Below are positions 1 to 7,506 of a DNA stretch of 10,525 nucleotides, one piece after another. Each line of letters opens with the position of its first letter. The stretch's first letter is position 1. The stretch is from Dunaliella salina. Lineage: Eukaryota > Chlorophyta > Chlorophyceae > Chlamydomonadales > Dunaliellaceae. Location of the stretch: contig MU070644.1 of assembly GCA_002284615.2 (NCBI GenBank), forward strand, positions 8,294-18,818. Reading direction: 5' to 3'. Below the pieces are notes generated by a model, which worked only from the letters and a program-made list of their open reading frames with translations, was not told the origin of the DNA and ran no database searches. The translations under genes were made by a program, and so were the position numbers.

Positions 1-407
1 AGTCTTCATCACCATCTCGAGAAGAACAACCACTGCCTCCCTGACCATCATGCCCTGAATATTCACTGCTTGGACTGCAGGAGGGTCTAGATGCTTGCTC
101 ATGCATGTGATGGGCTGCCCTGCATGCAGGTCCTGCGTGCTGTTCGTCCGGCTGTGGGGCTCCTGAGGCTTGAGCCTGCCCATGCACACCACCACTGCCT
201 TCTGCTCCATGCACACCATTCACTCCTGCTCCCTGTGCACCAATGGCACACAAGCCTGTGAGGGGAGGCACCTGCGTCGTATATCATTGGTGGGCCGGTG
301 TGCGCAGCAGGTTAGATATCTGCATGCTTGCATGCAGTCTGCATGCACTGCACAGCGAGCATGCACACTTGGTATCCTTACACCCACCCACCCCACACAC
401 ACACAAA

Positions 408-440
408 GCAAATGGGCAGCAAATGGGCAGCAAATGGGCA
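408..440 (+). repeat. 11-bp tandem repeat, three copies
   Basis: Three perfect head-to-tail copies of GCAAATGGGCA, directly after a CA-rich stretch. It is a small minisatellite with no evident function. Confidence 0.9.
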
Positions 441-564
441 CTTTTTACTCATTGGGTAATGCGTAAGGCTGTCCACCTCTGGAATCACACACTGGCGCAG
501 ATACCGCGTGCCGAGCTGCCATTCTGGCTTCACACTGGCCCACAGCCGGCAATGCTGGGAGACA

Positions 565-587
565 GTCCCGCGTGTGACACGCGGGAC
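565..587. repeat. Perfect inverted repeat, 10-bp arms, 3-base loop
   Basis: GTCCCGCGTG, loop TGA, then CACGCGGGAC. The arms are perfect complements and GC-rich, so either strand could fold into a stable hairpin. No T-run follows and there is no neighbouring gene, so a bacterial-type terminator is not a sensible reading. The role is unknown. Confidence 0.9.
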
Positions 588-760
588 CCGAGATGCGGGG
601 AGACTGACTCCGTAAGGCCTGTGGTTGCACTCACACTCCAAGCACAAGCACCAGAAGACACCATTGGGACTAGGCATCTGCCTCTGACAAATTTTACGGG
701 AAAAACATGGGGTTAAATTGTAGACTTCGCTGGATCGGACGAGGAGCGACGCCACCAGGA

Positions 761-783
761 GCAACCGAAAAGTTTTCGGTTGC
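761..783. repeat. Perfect inverted repeat, 11-bp arms, 1-base spacer
   Basis: GCAACCGAAAA, one G, then TTTTCGGTTGC. This is almost a perfect 23-base palindrome and lies 174 bases after the previous hairpin. It could be a cruciform-prone site, a protein-binding palindrome, or fused terminal inverted repeats left by a small element. I cannot tell which. Confidence 0.9.
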
Positions 784-1730
784 AGGCAAGCATAATAGAA
801 GAACACAGTGCAACCCCCAAATTCATTCAGTGGAGTTAAATTGAATCTATCATCTCAGGCCAGATGACTGTAGGGCAACAAAGGATGCATCCTGTATGAT
901 TGTGGTGTGATCCATGAAGACCAGTCACTTCTGAGAGCAATTACTTCCTGGGAGTCCTCCTAGTGGCCTTGGAACGCACAGGAAAGGAGGCGGGGTACTC
1001 GTTCAGCCTTGTGCATTAATGCGGATGAGGATACCCTTGAGGAGTCCTCGGCTCCTGGGGGAAGACCCCCTGTGAGGAGGGGTTGCAGAATGACCACCTC
1101 TTCCTCTCTCACCCTCATCCACTGCCCAGGGCTACCTCTAGGATGACAGCAGAGACCAACAGAACAGGTTTCGTCACGATCTGTGCCTGATCTTGGCATC
1201 TCTGAGAAGCCCTCCCCCACCCCCCCTCCTCAGGATGTCCTCAAGATCTGCCGCAGATATCCCCGAGGAGGGGGGGACTCCCATAGGGCCCTGACCAGTA
1301 GTGCGCACGGACGCTATACGTTCATGCGCATAGCCGCTACACCACCCCGAGCCCTGGCTTTGCTACCAATGTAAGAATATGCAGAAAATGCCGGGTAAGG
1401 AAGCGAACGATCCTTCTAATAGCTGGCCAGCCCAGTCTTACCCAAAGCCTAAGCCTGGGTGGTAGTTGGTGGTTGGTGATCTGATCTAGGAAAGCCTGGT
1501 ATCGTTACACGCACACACAAACCTCACAGTAGCTGTCACCTTGAGGACGCCCCACAGGGTTCTTCTGCTTCACAGGCTGCCCCTTCTGGGATACTTGGGC
1601 CCTGGCAAGCCCGGCTTGGTCTGCTAAGAGCCGCTGGGGATACAGGCTCAAGCCATCTAGCTAGGGGGTTAGAGCTTGAGCTGGGGGCCTGGGAGGCCAT
1701 TTGCAGCACTTGCTTTTTTCAACCCGAAAT

Positions 1731-1822
1731 CAATTAATGTTCAATTCGAATAGAATTCGAACGCTTTTTAATAATTAATTAAAATTTTTGAATTTTTGCT
1801 TTAAAATTAATTAATACTCGAA
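1731..1822. other. AT-rich block at the truncated end of piece A
   Basis: About 90 bases of almost pure A/T with repeated TTAATTAA-like and TTCGAA words (for example TTCGAATAGAATTCGAA near 1746). It begins where homology of the minus-strand element piece A stops and is unlike its G/C-rich neighbour. It may be a breakpoint, a small insertion or a preferred integration context. Confidence 0.6.
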
Positions 1823-1834
1823 CTGGTCGTGTAG

Positions 1835-2650
1835 CTACGGTACTTGACTTCTACAAGGTGGATATGTTGCTGGTCTGGGTGGAGCTGACTGGGTCACGAT
1901 CCTTGAGTGTGGGTAGAGTGCCTGTGGCTGGCGCTGAGTCCTCCCTGCTCCCCGTGCGCCCCCCTGCACTTCTCAATTTATAACGATGATTTGACCTTAG
2001 CGTTCCTTTCAGAGGAACAACTAATAGAACATCAGGCCGGCTGGAGTGAGCCTTTCCTTATTTGGGAAGCGGTACGGGAAAATATATCTAGGCAGGGTCC
2101 TATAAAAGCATGTTCTGGGATCTGTAGGTCTTGCAAGGCAAGTCGGTCTTCACTGCCAATGTCCATGGAGGCAATGCCTGCCCCTAGAGGGCCTTTGCTG
2201 ATGGCTTTTAGGAGGATTGTGCTGGCAATATTATGTCGCTCAATTAACATACCAGACATGGTAGAATTTTTGCATCCTGATAAGATGTGAAGGGCACTGT
2301 CAAGTTCCCCACAGAGGGGGCAATGTGGGCTAGTGGAAATTTTGAAGCGCACCGTGTATTTTTGATTGAAGAGGGTACCTGTGCGGTATTTAAAAATGTT
2401 TTGCCTCATTTTGAAAGAGAGTGTTGACATGGTCCAGAAGGCATTGCTGATATTTTTGTGGATGTTGGGGAGTAAACTTTGGTAGAAAGAGTAGTACCCT
2501 ATGTTAGTGTTGGCCTTTCCAAGTTCGTGTTTTGAGTGCATGTTTTCCATAAAGCATCATGGAGGTTGGAGAAGTGTTAAAGCTTCACGGCTTGCAGGTT
2601 TCAGCACTGAAGGTTGAGTCTTTCCTTAATGCACGCTGGCTGTGGCCAGC
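1835..2650 (-). mobile_element. Element piece A: CCHC motif plus start of restriction-like endonuclease, truncated and decayed
   Basis: Read on the minus strand, this region matches the C-terminal half of piece C at protein level. From high to low coordinates it shows a degraded stretch with the NLHDAL match to NLQDAL in C. An open frame (2032-2550) contains MHSKHELG, a GYYSF motif and RTGTLFNQK. Next comes an intact CCHC motif at 2272-2322 (C-x2-C-x7-H-x4-C) followed by ERHNIA. The endonuclease motif SSRPDVLL lies at about 2022-2045, with RPD at 2031-2039, and HIHLVEVKY (the ExK motif) at 1840-1866. The frame changes at least twice and there is a TGA near 2600. Homology ends just after ExK, so the rest of the endonuclease and the 3' UTR are missing. 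Unlike piece C it keeps the zinc-binding His. Confidence 0.8.
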
Positions 2651-2652
2651 GT
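2633..2652. repeat. Perfect inverted repeat at the 5' edge of piece A
   Basis: ACGCTGGC, loop TGTG, then GCCAGCGT: 8-bp perfect arms. It sits where recognisable homology of the minus-strand piece A begins, so it may mark the 5' breakpoint of that fragment. Confidence 0.85.
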
Positions 2653-2659
2653 AGACTTA

Positions 2660-2935
2660 TACTTTTTCACAATCAATTGATTACAATACCGTACCGACCC
2701 GCGATCATTACGCATAAAATATCTTTTTTCAAGGGATGCGTAATGCACAAAAATTGGTTCGAGTTGCGAATTAGGTAGGATTTTGGGGTTTTCTGGAACT
2801 TTAGGGTGCGTAATGGTGTATGCGCAATGGGAAACTCAATTGCTGAAAAAAGGGGGTGCGTAATGGTCATGGGTCTGCTTGGAATCAGGCTATGCAATGC
2901 CTTTTGGACCAACACTTCCTTTCAATAAGTCAAGA
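2660..2935. repeat. Non-coding stretch with dispersed TGCGTAATG motif
   Basis: The word TGCGTAATG occurs at 2737-2745, 2807-2815 and 2857-2865, each preceded by a G-run. A variant TGCGCAATGG is at 2821-2830, and an inverted form ATTACGCA is at 2707-2714. Spacings are irregular (roughly 50-70 bases). An open minus-strand frame (2673-2915) spans it, but its translation is explained by the repeats and resembles nothing I know, so I do not call a gene. The segment separates pieces A and B and is unrelated to either. Confidence 0.6.
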
Positions 2936-2940
2936 TGCCA

Positions 2941-2956
2941 GCAAGCAAGCAAGCAA
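2941..2956. repeat. (GCAA)4 microsatellite at the 3' end of piece B
   Basis: Four perfect GCAA units, read as (TTGC)4 on the minus strand. They lie about 10 bases beyond the last recognisable 3' UTR base of the minus-strand piece B. Some non-LTR elements end in short tandem repeats, so this may be the tail of B, though it could be unrelated. Confidence 0.7.
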
Positions 2957-2959
2957 GAG

Positions 2960-3650
2960 ACACCTAGACACAATTTCGAAAGAGAGAAAATAAAAAGAAA
3001 AATTAAGTAGGCAGAGAAACTGTCCCTACATCAATGAACCCTACATCAATTAAGAAAGAGAGAAAGCACATTGGCTCAGAAGGGCTGTGAGTCTCCACCA
3101 CAAGGAAGGGGAAAGAAAGAAGAAGCTGGGGATCAGGAGGGAAGCACTGGGCCCTGGAACCTGGCCATGAAAAGAATTATTGTTTTTCAGTAGCGTGCCC
3201 AGTGGCACAAGCTCGTGGGCATACTTAAAAGAAAGGGCTTGTGCATGACAAGCAAGCTTACTGGCGCATAGGCGGTCCAGACCCACTTTTTATGAATTGA
3301 TTCACTAATCCTTGTAAGGATGTGCTTGATGTAACACATTCCACTGACACCCAGGAGAATGGGGTGGATAGTGATAGCTTTGGCATGTATGAGTTAGCAC
3401 AGATGTGCATGCTGTTGCTGAGCCGCCACTACCTGATGCTCAGGTCTACACAATACTTGATTTTAATCAAGTGCACATGCCTTAGGTTGGGAATTAGATG
3501 GTGAAGCTGTCCCACACGGCTAGCCATGCTGGTCCTATGCGTATTTCTGTGCCTGCTGCGCAACATATCGAGGGGGAGGAAAAGGAAGATGGAGAAGGGG
3601 AGGAAGTGGTCGCAAGGGGTTACAAGGAGTTGGCCTACAGCCCAAGAATC
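2960..3650 (-). mobile_element. Element piece B: restriction-like endonuclease C-terminus and 3' UTR, decayed
   Basis: On the minus strand this matches the endonuclease segment of piece C almost end to end. LLVTPC (about 3620-3640) matches VLITPF. RHVHLIKIKYC (about 3450-3485) matches RHVHLIEIKFC. PEHQ...QQQHAHLC and the IHPILLGVSG run (about 3340-3445) match next, then GLD...ASKLA and KYAHELV (about 3200-3286). The catalytic Glu of ExK is Lys here (AAA at complement 3462-3464). The RPD motif is not recognisable, and a TAA interrupts the frame where C has Lys. The 3' UTR (about 2965-3107) matches that of C over some 130 bases, including CCTTGTGGTGGAG, GAGCCAATGTG and TTTCTCTGCCTAC. The copy is 5'-truncated and inactive. 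Confidence 0.85.
3067..3089 (-). ncRNA. 3' UTR stem-loop of piece B (diverged)
   Basis: CAC/GTG-closed inverted repeat at the same place in the 3' UTR as the hairpins in pieces C and D. The inner stem is weaker here (a GCTC/GGGC pairing with a G-U wobble). It is a structural element of a retroelement transcript, not an independent RNA gene. Confidence 0.4.
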
Positions 3651-3738
3651 TGGCTGACCAGATACTGCTGGTGAAGCATTCTTAGCCAGCATCAAAAATT
3701 GAAACTGGTTTCATTCCTGCCAATTCTGACAAAATCAG

Positions 3739-3827
3739 CAGCAGCAGCAACAAGAGTTCAAGCAGGGTGCTGCAGCAGCAGGTGTTGCAGTGGCAACAGC
3801 AGCATGGGGCACACAACAGGAAGACGT

Positions 3828-3861
<34 letters not shown>

Positions 3862-4095
3862 CAAGTGTTGCAGCAGCAGTTGCTTCATTATGTTGTCTGG
3901 AGTGACCAGGTGCTCACCTGGTGCAAGCAAGACTGAGGCTTATCCATATTTTGGTCTAGACGTGGCAAACATTGATGAAAAAGGAAATCACATCCTCACA
4001 ATTTTCTGGGTAAAGCAAGAAGGGGGAATGGGAGAGGTGATGGGAAGTCTATGGTGCCATTCCAAGGACCGCCACAACAAAATCAGGACGTTTTT
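3739..4095 (+). pseudogene. Element C N-terminal segment (Gln-rich, then globular)
   Basis: Frame 1 reads a Gln-rich run, ten Gln from CAG, a TAG at 3859-3861, then QVLQQQLLHYVVWSDQ and LTWCKQ. Near 3930 the sense-looking frame moves to frame 2, giving EAYPYFGLDVANIDEKGNH, LTIFWVKQ, GGMGEVMGSLWCH and RHNKIRTF. Near 4095 it moves back to frame 1 and enters the PHD finger. The globular stretch (DEKGNH..TIFW) has the feel of a small beta-rich chromatin-reader domain of the BAH or Tudor kind placed before a PHD finger, but this is a guess from pattern only. The TAG sits where Gln is expected, one C-to-T change from CAG. Confidence 0.5.
3829..3858 (+). repeat. (CAG)10 tract inside the Gln-rich start of element C
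   Basis: Ten perfect CAG units, followed by TAG, CAA and further CAGs, and preceded by an imperfect CAG/CAA-rich run from 3736. In the element's reading frame 1 it codes for Gln. In other frames it gives open Ser, Ala or Leu runs (3699-3905, 3767-4222, and minus 3682-3930) that are by-products of the repeat. Confidence 0.85.
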
Positions 4096-4344
4096 AACAT
4101 CAATCGCACTGATATTGAGTGTGCCTGCTGCCAAATACGCAATTACTATTAAAGTCATGTTACTGGAACCTTGGAGGATCCATTTCCTGATATGTATGTT
4201 TGTGATGTGTGCCACCGGATGAACCGTTGGAGATGCATGAAGGAGCTTGGATGCTACTCGGATGAGCAAAGACAAGAAATTGCAACAGCCGACACATGGG
4301 CATGTCCTGCCTGTGCAAACCTTAATGATGCCCAAAAAGTTTAA
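4096..4344 (+). pseudogene. Element C PHD-finger segment
   Basis: Frame 1 shows paired metal ligands spaced as in a C4HC3 PHD zinc finger: CACC (4120-4131), YVCDVC (about 4195-4212), RWRC, and TWACPAC (4294-4314) with the family's Trp before the last Cys pair. The position three residues before the Cys of RWRC, where PHD fingers carry His, is Arg (CGT, one change from CAT), so this copy probably lost one zinc ligand. TAA codons interrupt the frame at 4150-4152 and 4342-4344. PHD fingers usually bind histone H3 tails. A PHD finger has been reported in some non-LTR retrotransposon proteins, so its presence here is unusual but not impossible. Confidence 0.65.
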
Positions 4345-5578
4345 AGAGAGCGGCAGACTAAACAAGAACTCAGGAGGGTCGCTTGGAAGCCCTCTTGGGA
4401 GTCAGAGGATTAACAGGAGGCTTGGCCTAAATTTAAAGAGTGCTTGCTTAAGTTTGAAGCACAACAGAGCAAGCCTCACCTTTCAACACCCACAGCAGAT
4501 TCTACCCTCTCAAATCTGGAAAGACAGGGCTTTGCAAAACCTAATGAAACCAATGTATGGCAGCAGAAATTGGACACAGAATTGCGCAACAAAATCACAT
4601 TTGATACAAACCCCACTAATCTGCAAGCAGATATAAAACCTACAGGCTCATGCGAACATTGGCTGCGCGAGGTTGACCTCGTGAAGTACACGGATCAGCA
4701 ACCCCCTCATCCAGCACCATCAGACACAGGATCCCACAGACATTCCCCTCCTACTAGGAGTAGTACTCCTTCCCCCCTCATTCTCCCAGAAATATATACG
4801 GCGCACATGGCTTGCATATACAATACGCAAGGCAAATGTGTTGGTATGATGTCGCCAAACCGCTTCCAAATTCTCCACAGGGCTTTTTATGAGGCCAAGC
4901 TTGCTGGCATGCACGAGAAAATAACACCACCTCCAGGCAACTTTGCTACTGAGCTGCAAGGACTCCTTTCCCGCAAATCCATGCTTGAAAGAAAGTACTC
5001 TAGCAAGAAGATCAAAGACTCTTTTTCACGAGCCCTTCCACCTCACATTCATCACGCCCTTCAAAAATGGGCTTTAGCAGCCCAAGAAAAAGTGGCCTCC
5101 CCACTAGACCACAACCCACAATACCAGAATTATTGGAGTGCGGACACCCAAGACACTCTTCTTGGTGCCGTGCCTAATGCCTTCTCATCCAAATTCTCAG
5201 GCTTCTCAGTCTGCCATCCCATTTATGAAGAGAGAATCATGACCCAAGCTTTGCAACATGCCATTTACTCTGCCATTCTCAACACAGAGGCCACTGCTAC
5301 ATTCATGTTCCTACCGACTTGGAATAATAACATGATATCCAACCCCTACTCCAAATTTGAATGCCTACCCCCACCTCTGTTACGAACTTGGAACCATACC
5401 TCGCGAAAAACTTAGTTACAGCACCCCTCAATCCTGCACTTACCGAGAGGTACCTTTTCCTGAGCATACCTGGGACCTTCGCATCTTTGCTGTTTGGAAC
5501 ACTGCAGCTCGAATCCATCTTAATAACCATAACAAAGCCTGGCTACAGGGACTGAAAGGAGATTTGAAAGAAGCTTGA
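4345..5578 (+). pseudogene. Element C PCIF1-like adenosine methyltransferase segment
   Basis: Mostly frame 1 (open 4444-5415, 323 codons from its first ATG), then frame 2 from about 5357 to the TGA at 5576. A TAA at 4411-4413 lies upstream. A helical, charged N-terminal part leads to ALPPHI, then ASPL (5095-5106), YWSADTQDTLLGA (about 5134-5169), FSGFSVCHPIY (5194-5226), a helix, and FMFLPTW (5302-5322). After the frame change come AYPHLCYELGTIP, TWDLRIFAVWNTA and a C-terminal helix. This order matches the PCIF1 class (cap-proximal m6Am methyltransferases): ALPP, ASPL, a DT..FG region, the NPPF active-site motif, FIP-x-W and AVxNTA. The active-site motif reads HPIY here instead of NPPF, so catalysis is doubtful. 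The family match is by eye from remembered motifs. Confidence 0.55.
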
Positions 5579-5579
5579 G

Positions 5580-6741
5580 AGTGTCAGCAGCCACCCTGTC
5601 CTAAATCCCAAGCATGCTCACATGCCAGGTTTCAATAAACTGGAACGCCTCCCATTTGACAAACAACATGTCTCCAAGCAGCCGAGTTACTCACACATGA
5701 GTATTAAAGGTACAGACTTGGTACCCAGCCAATCCAGTACTCTCCTAACTCTTAAAGTTGCTGACTGGAGGACATGGGCATACACAGATGGCAGCTGCCT
5801 TGTCCATAACGGTAAGCAAGAAATTGGAGCAGGCGTCTACTGCCTGTCCACTGACAGCAAGAATTTTGTAGAACCTAACGGTGCCGGGATTACTAAAACC
5901 ATCACAAGAGCTGAATTAGCAGCAATTGCTGCTGCTATCATCACCAAAGATGCAGATATTGCATCGGACAGCCTCACCTCTTTCAATTAAATACGTAAAC
6001 AGCTTCTCTATCCTGAAAGACATCTGAGGCATATCCAAGGAGACGTCCTTAAAATGATTTCAACGCTCATTAGAGACTTCCATACCAAAATTCGAATTTA
6101 CAAAGTGAAGTCCAACGCTGGCATCGCTGGAAATGAATGTGCAGATGCCATTGCAAAGCATCAGGCAAAGCAAGCCCAGAACTGTGTGGCAGACACCGAG
6201 GTCACTGGTGCAGGTCCTGGTGGAAATCCATTTACAAATATTTTCTGGTTAGCCAAGGAAGAAAGAGTACATGCTGCAGGCACATCTACGGGTCCACCAA
6301 CCACCCACAAGCTCACCTATCTCCCCAATCTTCAAGATGCTCTCAAGTCCCACATGCATTCTAAACACAAGCTTGGATATGCCAATCCCAAAACAGGTTA
6401 CTACTCTTATGATCAAAACCTATTACTGCAAGTAAATAAAAAAATCAGCAATGCCTTCAGAAATGTGCCCAACATCTCTGTACCCATGAAGCGTACCATC
6501 CTGCAGTACTGCACGGGCACCCTGTACAACCAAAAACATGCAGTACGTTTTAAAAAGTCAACTGATCCATCTTGCCTCCTACCAGGCTGCCATCATTTGG
6601 ACAGCGCACTATACATGCTCTCAGGCTGCCAAAATCATATCATCTCCAACATGAAAACTGAACGCCATAACATTGCAGGCAGAGTGATTACAAAAGCCCT
6701 CAGCAAATGCCCTGCAGGGGCAGGCCTAATATACACAGACA
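5580..6741 (+). pseudogene. Element C RNase HI and CCHC-like segment
   Basis: Frame 3 throughout. A linker (MPGFNKLERLP...) leads to RNase HI with all four metal-binding acids: Asp in YTDGS (5787-5789), Glu in RAELAA (5913-5915), Asp in ASDSL (5967-5969) and Asp in ECADAIAK (6144-6146). A TAA at 5988-5990 cuts the domain in two. After it come IFWLAKEER, LPNLQDAL, MHSKHKLG, GYYSY and GTLYNQKHAVRF, then a zinc-like motif at 6573-6629: C-x4-C-x7-Y-x4-C. Piece A has His where this copy has Tyr (TAC from CAC), so one ligand is lost. RNase H removes the RNA strand of RNA/DNA hybrids during retrotransposition. The frame ends in an indel at about 6742. Confidence 0.85.
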
Positions 6742-7374
6742 TATGGAGATTTTAAGCTTGCTCAACACAAACTCCAACTCCCTACACATGCCTCAAACAG
6801 AACTTCACCTGCTTACTTCTTCCCTCGGAACCTTCCAGAGAGGAAAGGACTCAACTCCAGTCGACCAGATGCTGTTTTGATCACCCCTTTTAATGCCAAT
6901 CATACTTCAAACGGTGTTTCTCCTACCCATACCCATCGTGCTTTGCGCAGCTCCTCACGGAGGACCATCAGAACTAGTCGCATGAGGCAACCCCATGAAC
7001 TTTGTGCAAATGAACGCCATGTGCACCTAATAGAAATCAAGTTCTGTGAAGACACAAGGCCAGAGCATCAGTTGAACGCAGCAAAACAGCAGCATGCAGA
7101 CCTTTGTAAACTTATTAACGCTAAAGCTGTTGCAATTCACCCTATTCTTCTGGGTGTAGGTGGAACAACTTACACTGAGCAAACCCTGAAGCAATTCAAA
7201 CATCTAGGTTTGGATCACCAGCGTGCCACGAAGCTTGCTCAACAACTTCATGCCCATTCTGTTCAATATGCCCACAAACTAGTCACCATCCGCCGCGCTA
7301 TTGAAAATGAGAATACTTCCCACAGCCAGGCTCTAGAGCCAGGTGCTTCTAGTAACCCTCCAGATCCACGTTAG
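6742..7374 (+). pseudogene. Element C restriction-like endonuclease (RLE) segment
   Basis: Frame 1, open from the frameshift at about 6742 to TAG at 7372; the first ATG (6877) lies inside the domain and is not a real start. It reads YGDFKLAQHKLQLPTHAS, FPRNLPERKG, then SSRPDAVLITP with RPD at 6862-6870, a basic Ser/Arg-rich linker, and RHVHLIEIKFCEDTRP with Glu at 7033 and Lys at 7039. Next are NAAKQQHADLCK, AIHPILLGVGG, a LGLDHQRATKLA helix and YAHKLV. RPD followed by ExK is the PD-(D/E)xK active site that C-terminal endonucleases of R2-type and related non-LTR elements use to nick target DNA. Both motifs are intact here. The last residues (ENENTSHSQ...NPPDPR) are hydrophilic. Confidence 0.8.
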
Positions 7375-7506
7375 CATTCTCTTTTTCATACCTTGTGGTG
7401 GAGGGGGCACACGGCTCTTTTTTGAGCCAATGTGTCTCCTTTTCCGTAAATTGATATAGGGAGAGTTTCTCTGCCTACGTAGTTTTTCTTTTCTTTCGCA
7501 AATGAA
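7375..7506 (+). other. Element C 3' UTR
   Basis: About 130 bases after the stop codon match the minus strand of 2965-3107 (piece B) and 7976-8055 (piece D). Shared blocks are CCTTGTGGTGGAG, GAGCCAATGTG, TTGATRTAGGGAGAG and CTCTGCCYAC; then a T-rich tail ends near TTTCGCAAAT. Conservation of non-coding sequence among diverged copies suggests it is the template recognised by the element's own machinery. Confidence 0.8.
7408..7434 (+). ncRNA. 3' UTR stem-loop of element C
   Basis: CACA, C, GGCTC, loop of six T, GAGCC, AA, TGTG. A 5-bp and a 4-bp stem are separated by a small internal loop. Equivalent hairpins lie at the same place in pieces B and D, and the changes mostly keep pairing. Such structures are often the reverse-transcriptase recognition signal in non-LTR elements; that role is inferred here. 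Confidence 0.55.

Larger units (their letters stand above)
1..1730. other. Gene-free flank with short repeats
   Basis: I see no supportable gene here. The short open frames on both strands have low-complexity or Cys/His/Pro-rich translations typical of random reading, overlap one another and show no domain. The first 450 bases are rich in TGCATGC-type words, including a perfect 12-base palindrome CCTGCATGCAGG at 119-130, and a short CA run lies near 394-405. G/C-rich stretches alternate with ordinary sequence up to the AT-rich block. Exons of a spliced gene could be hidden here, but I found no convincing acceptor/donor pair with conserved-looking coding sequence. Confidence 0.55.
3594..7506 (+). 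mobile_element. Element C: PHD / PCIF1-like MTase / RNase H / CCHC / RLE retroelement, decayed
   Basis: This is the longest copy of the family, oriented plus. Its parts in order are: a Gln-rich N-terminus, PHD finger (4120-4314), methyltransferase-like domain (about 4800-5578), RNase HI (about 5775-6170), CCHC-type motif (6573-6629), restriction-like endonuclease (6862-7374) and a 3' UTR with stem-loop. RNase H plus CCHC plus RPD...ExK is the C-terminal signature of some non-LTR retrotransposons, which is established for that class. No reverse transcriptase motif (YxDD or similar) appears anywhere. The unit changes frame five times (near 3930, 4095, 5356, 5577 and 6742) and has nonsense codons, so it is inactive. 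The 3' end is set by loss of similarity to piece B's 3' UTR. The 5' end is uncertain (3594-3740) and was placed by a candidate 9-base target duplication. Confidence 0.75.

Noticed and set aside
99..806. Overlapping open frames on both strands in the first 800 bases
   Set aside because: They are short, Cys/His/Pro-rich and mutually overlapping, with no domain or splice context. They are chance frames in a CA/TG- and GC-rich stretch.
960..1220. 86-codon minus-strand open frame
   Set aside because: It has no recognisable motif, no second copy and no splice signals at sensible places. Its length is within chance for this composition.
2673..2915. 80-codon minus-strand open frame
   Set aside because: Its recurring Ile-Thr-His-Pro words come from the TGCGTAATG repeats, not from a conserved protein.
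3682..3930. Leu/Cys-rich minus-strand and Ala- or Ser-rich plus-strand open frames
   Set aside because: They are other-frame readings of the CAG-rich repeat.
3859..5990. Genetic code with TAA/TAG read as Gln
   Set aside because: Several in-frame TAA/TAG codons of element C fall at Gln-like positions. However, the unit also has five indel frameshifts, piece B has TAA where C has Lys, and TAA ends both minus-strand terminal exons. Decay explains all of it.
4095..6745. Programmed frameshifts joining the element's frames
   Set aside because: There are too many shifts, in both directions, with no shared slippery sequence or downstream structure, and one lies inside a conserved domain. Random indels are simpler.
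7386..7506. Extension of the AP-endonuclease frame to its stop
   Set aside because: Below about 7507 the frame is the antisense of element C's 3' UTR, so these residues are not part of the nuclease.
3594..7506. LTR retrotransposon or retrovirus-like element
   Set aside because: No long terminal repeats, integrase or aspartic protease are seen; the RLE plus CCHC end is of non-LTR type.
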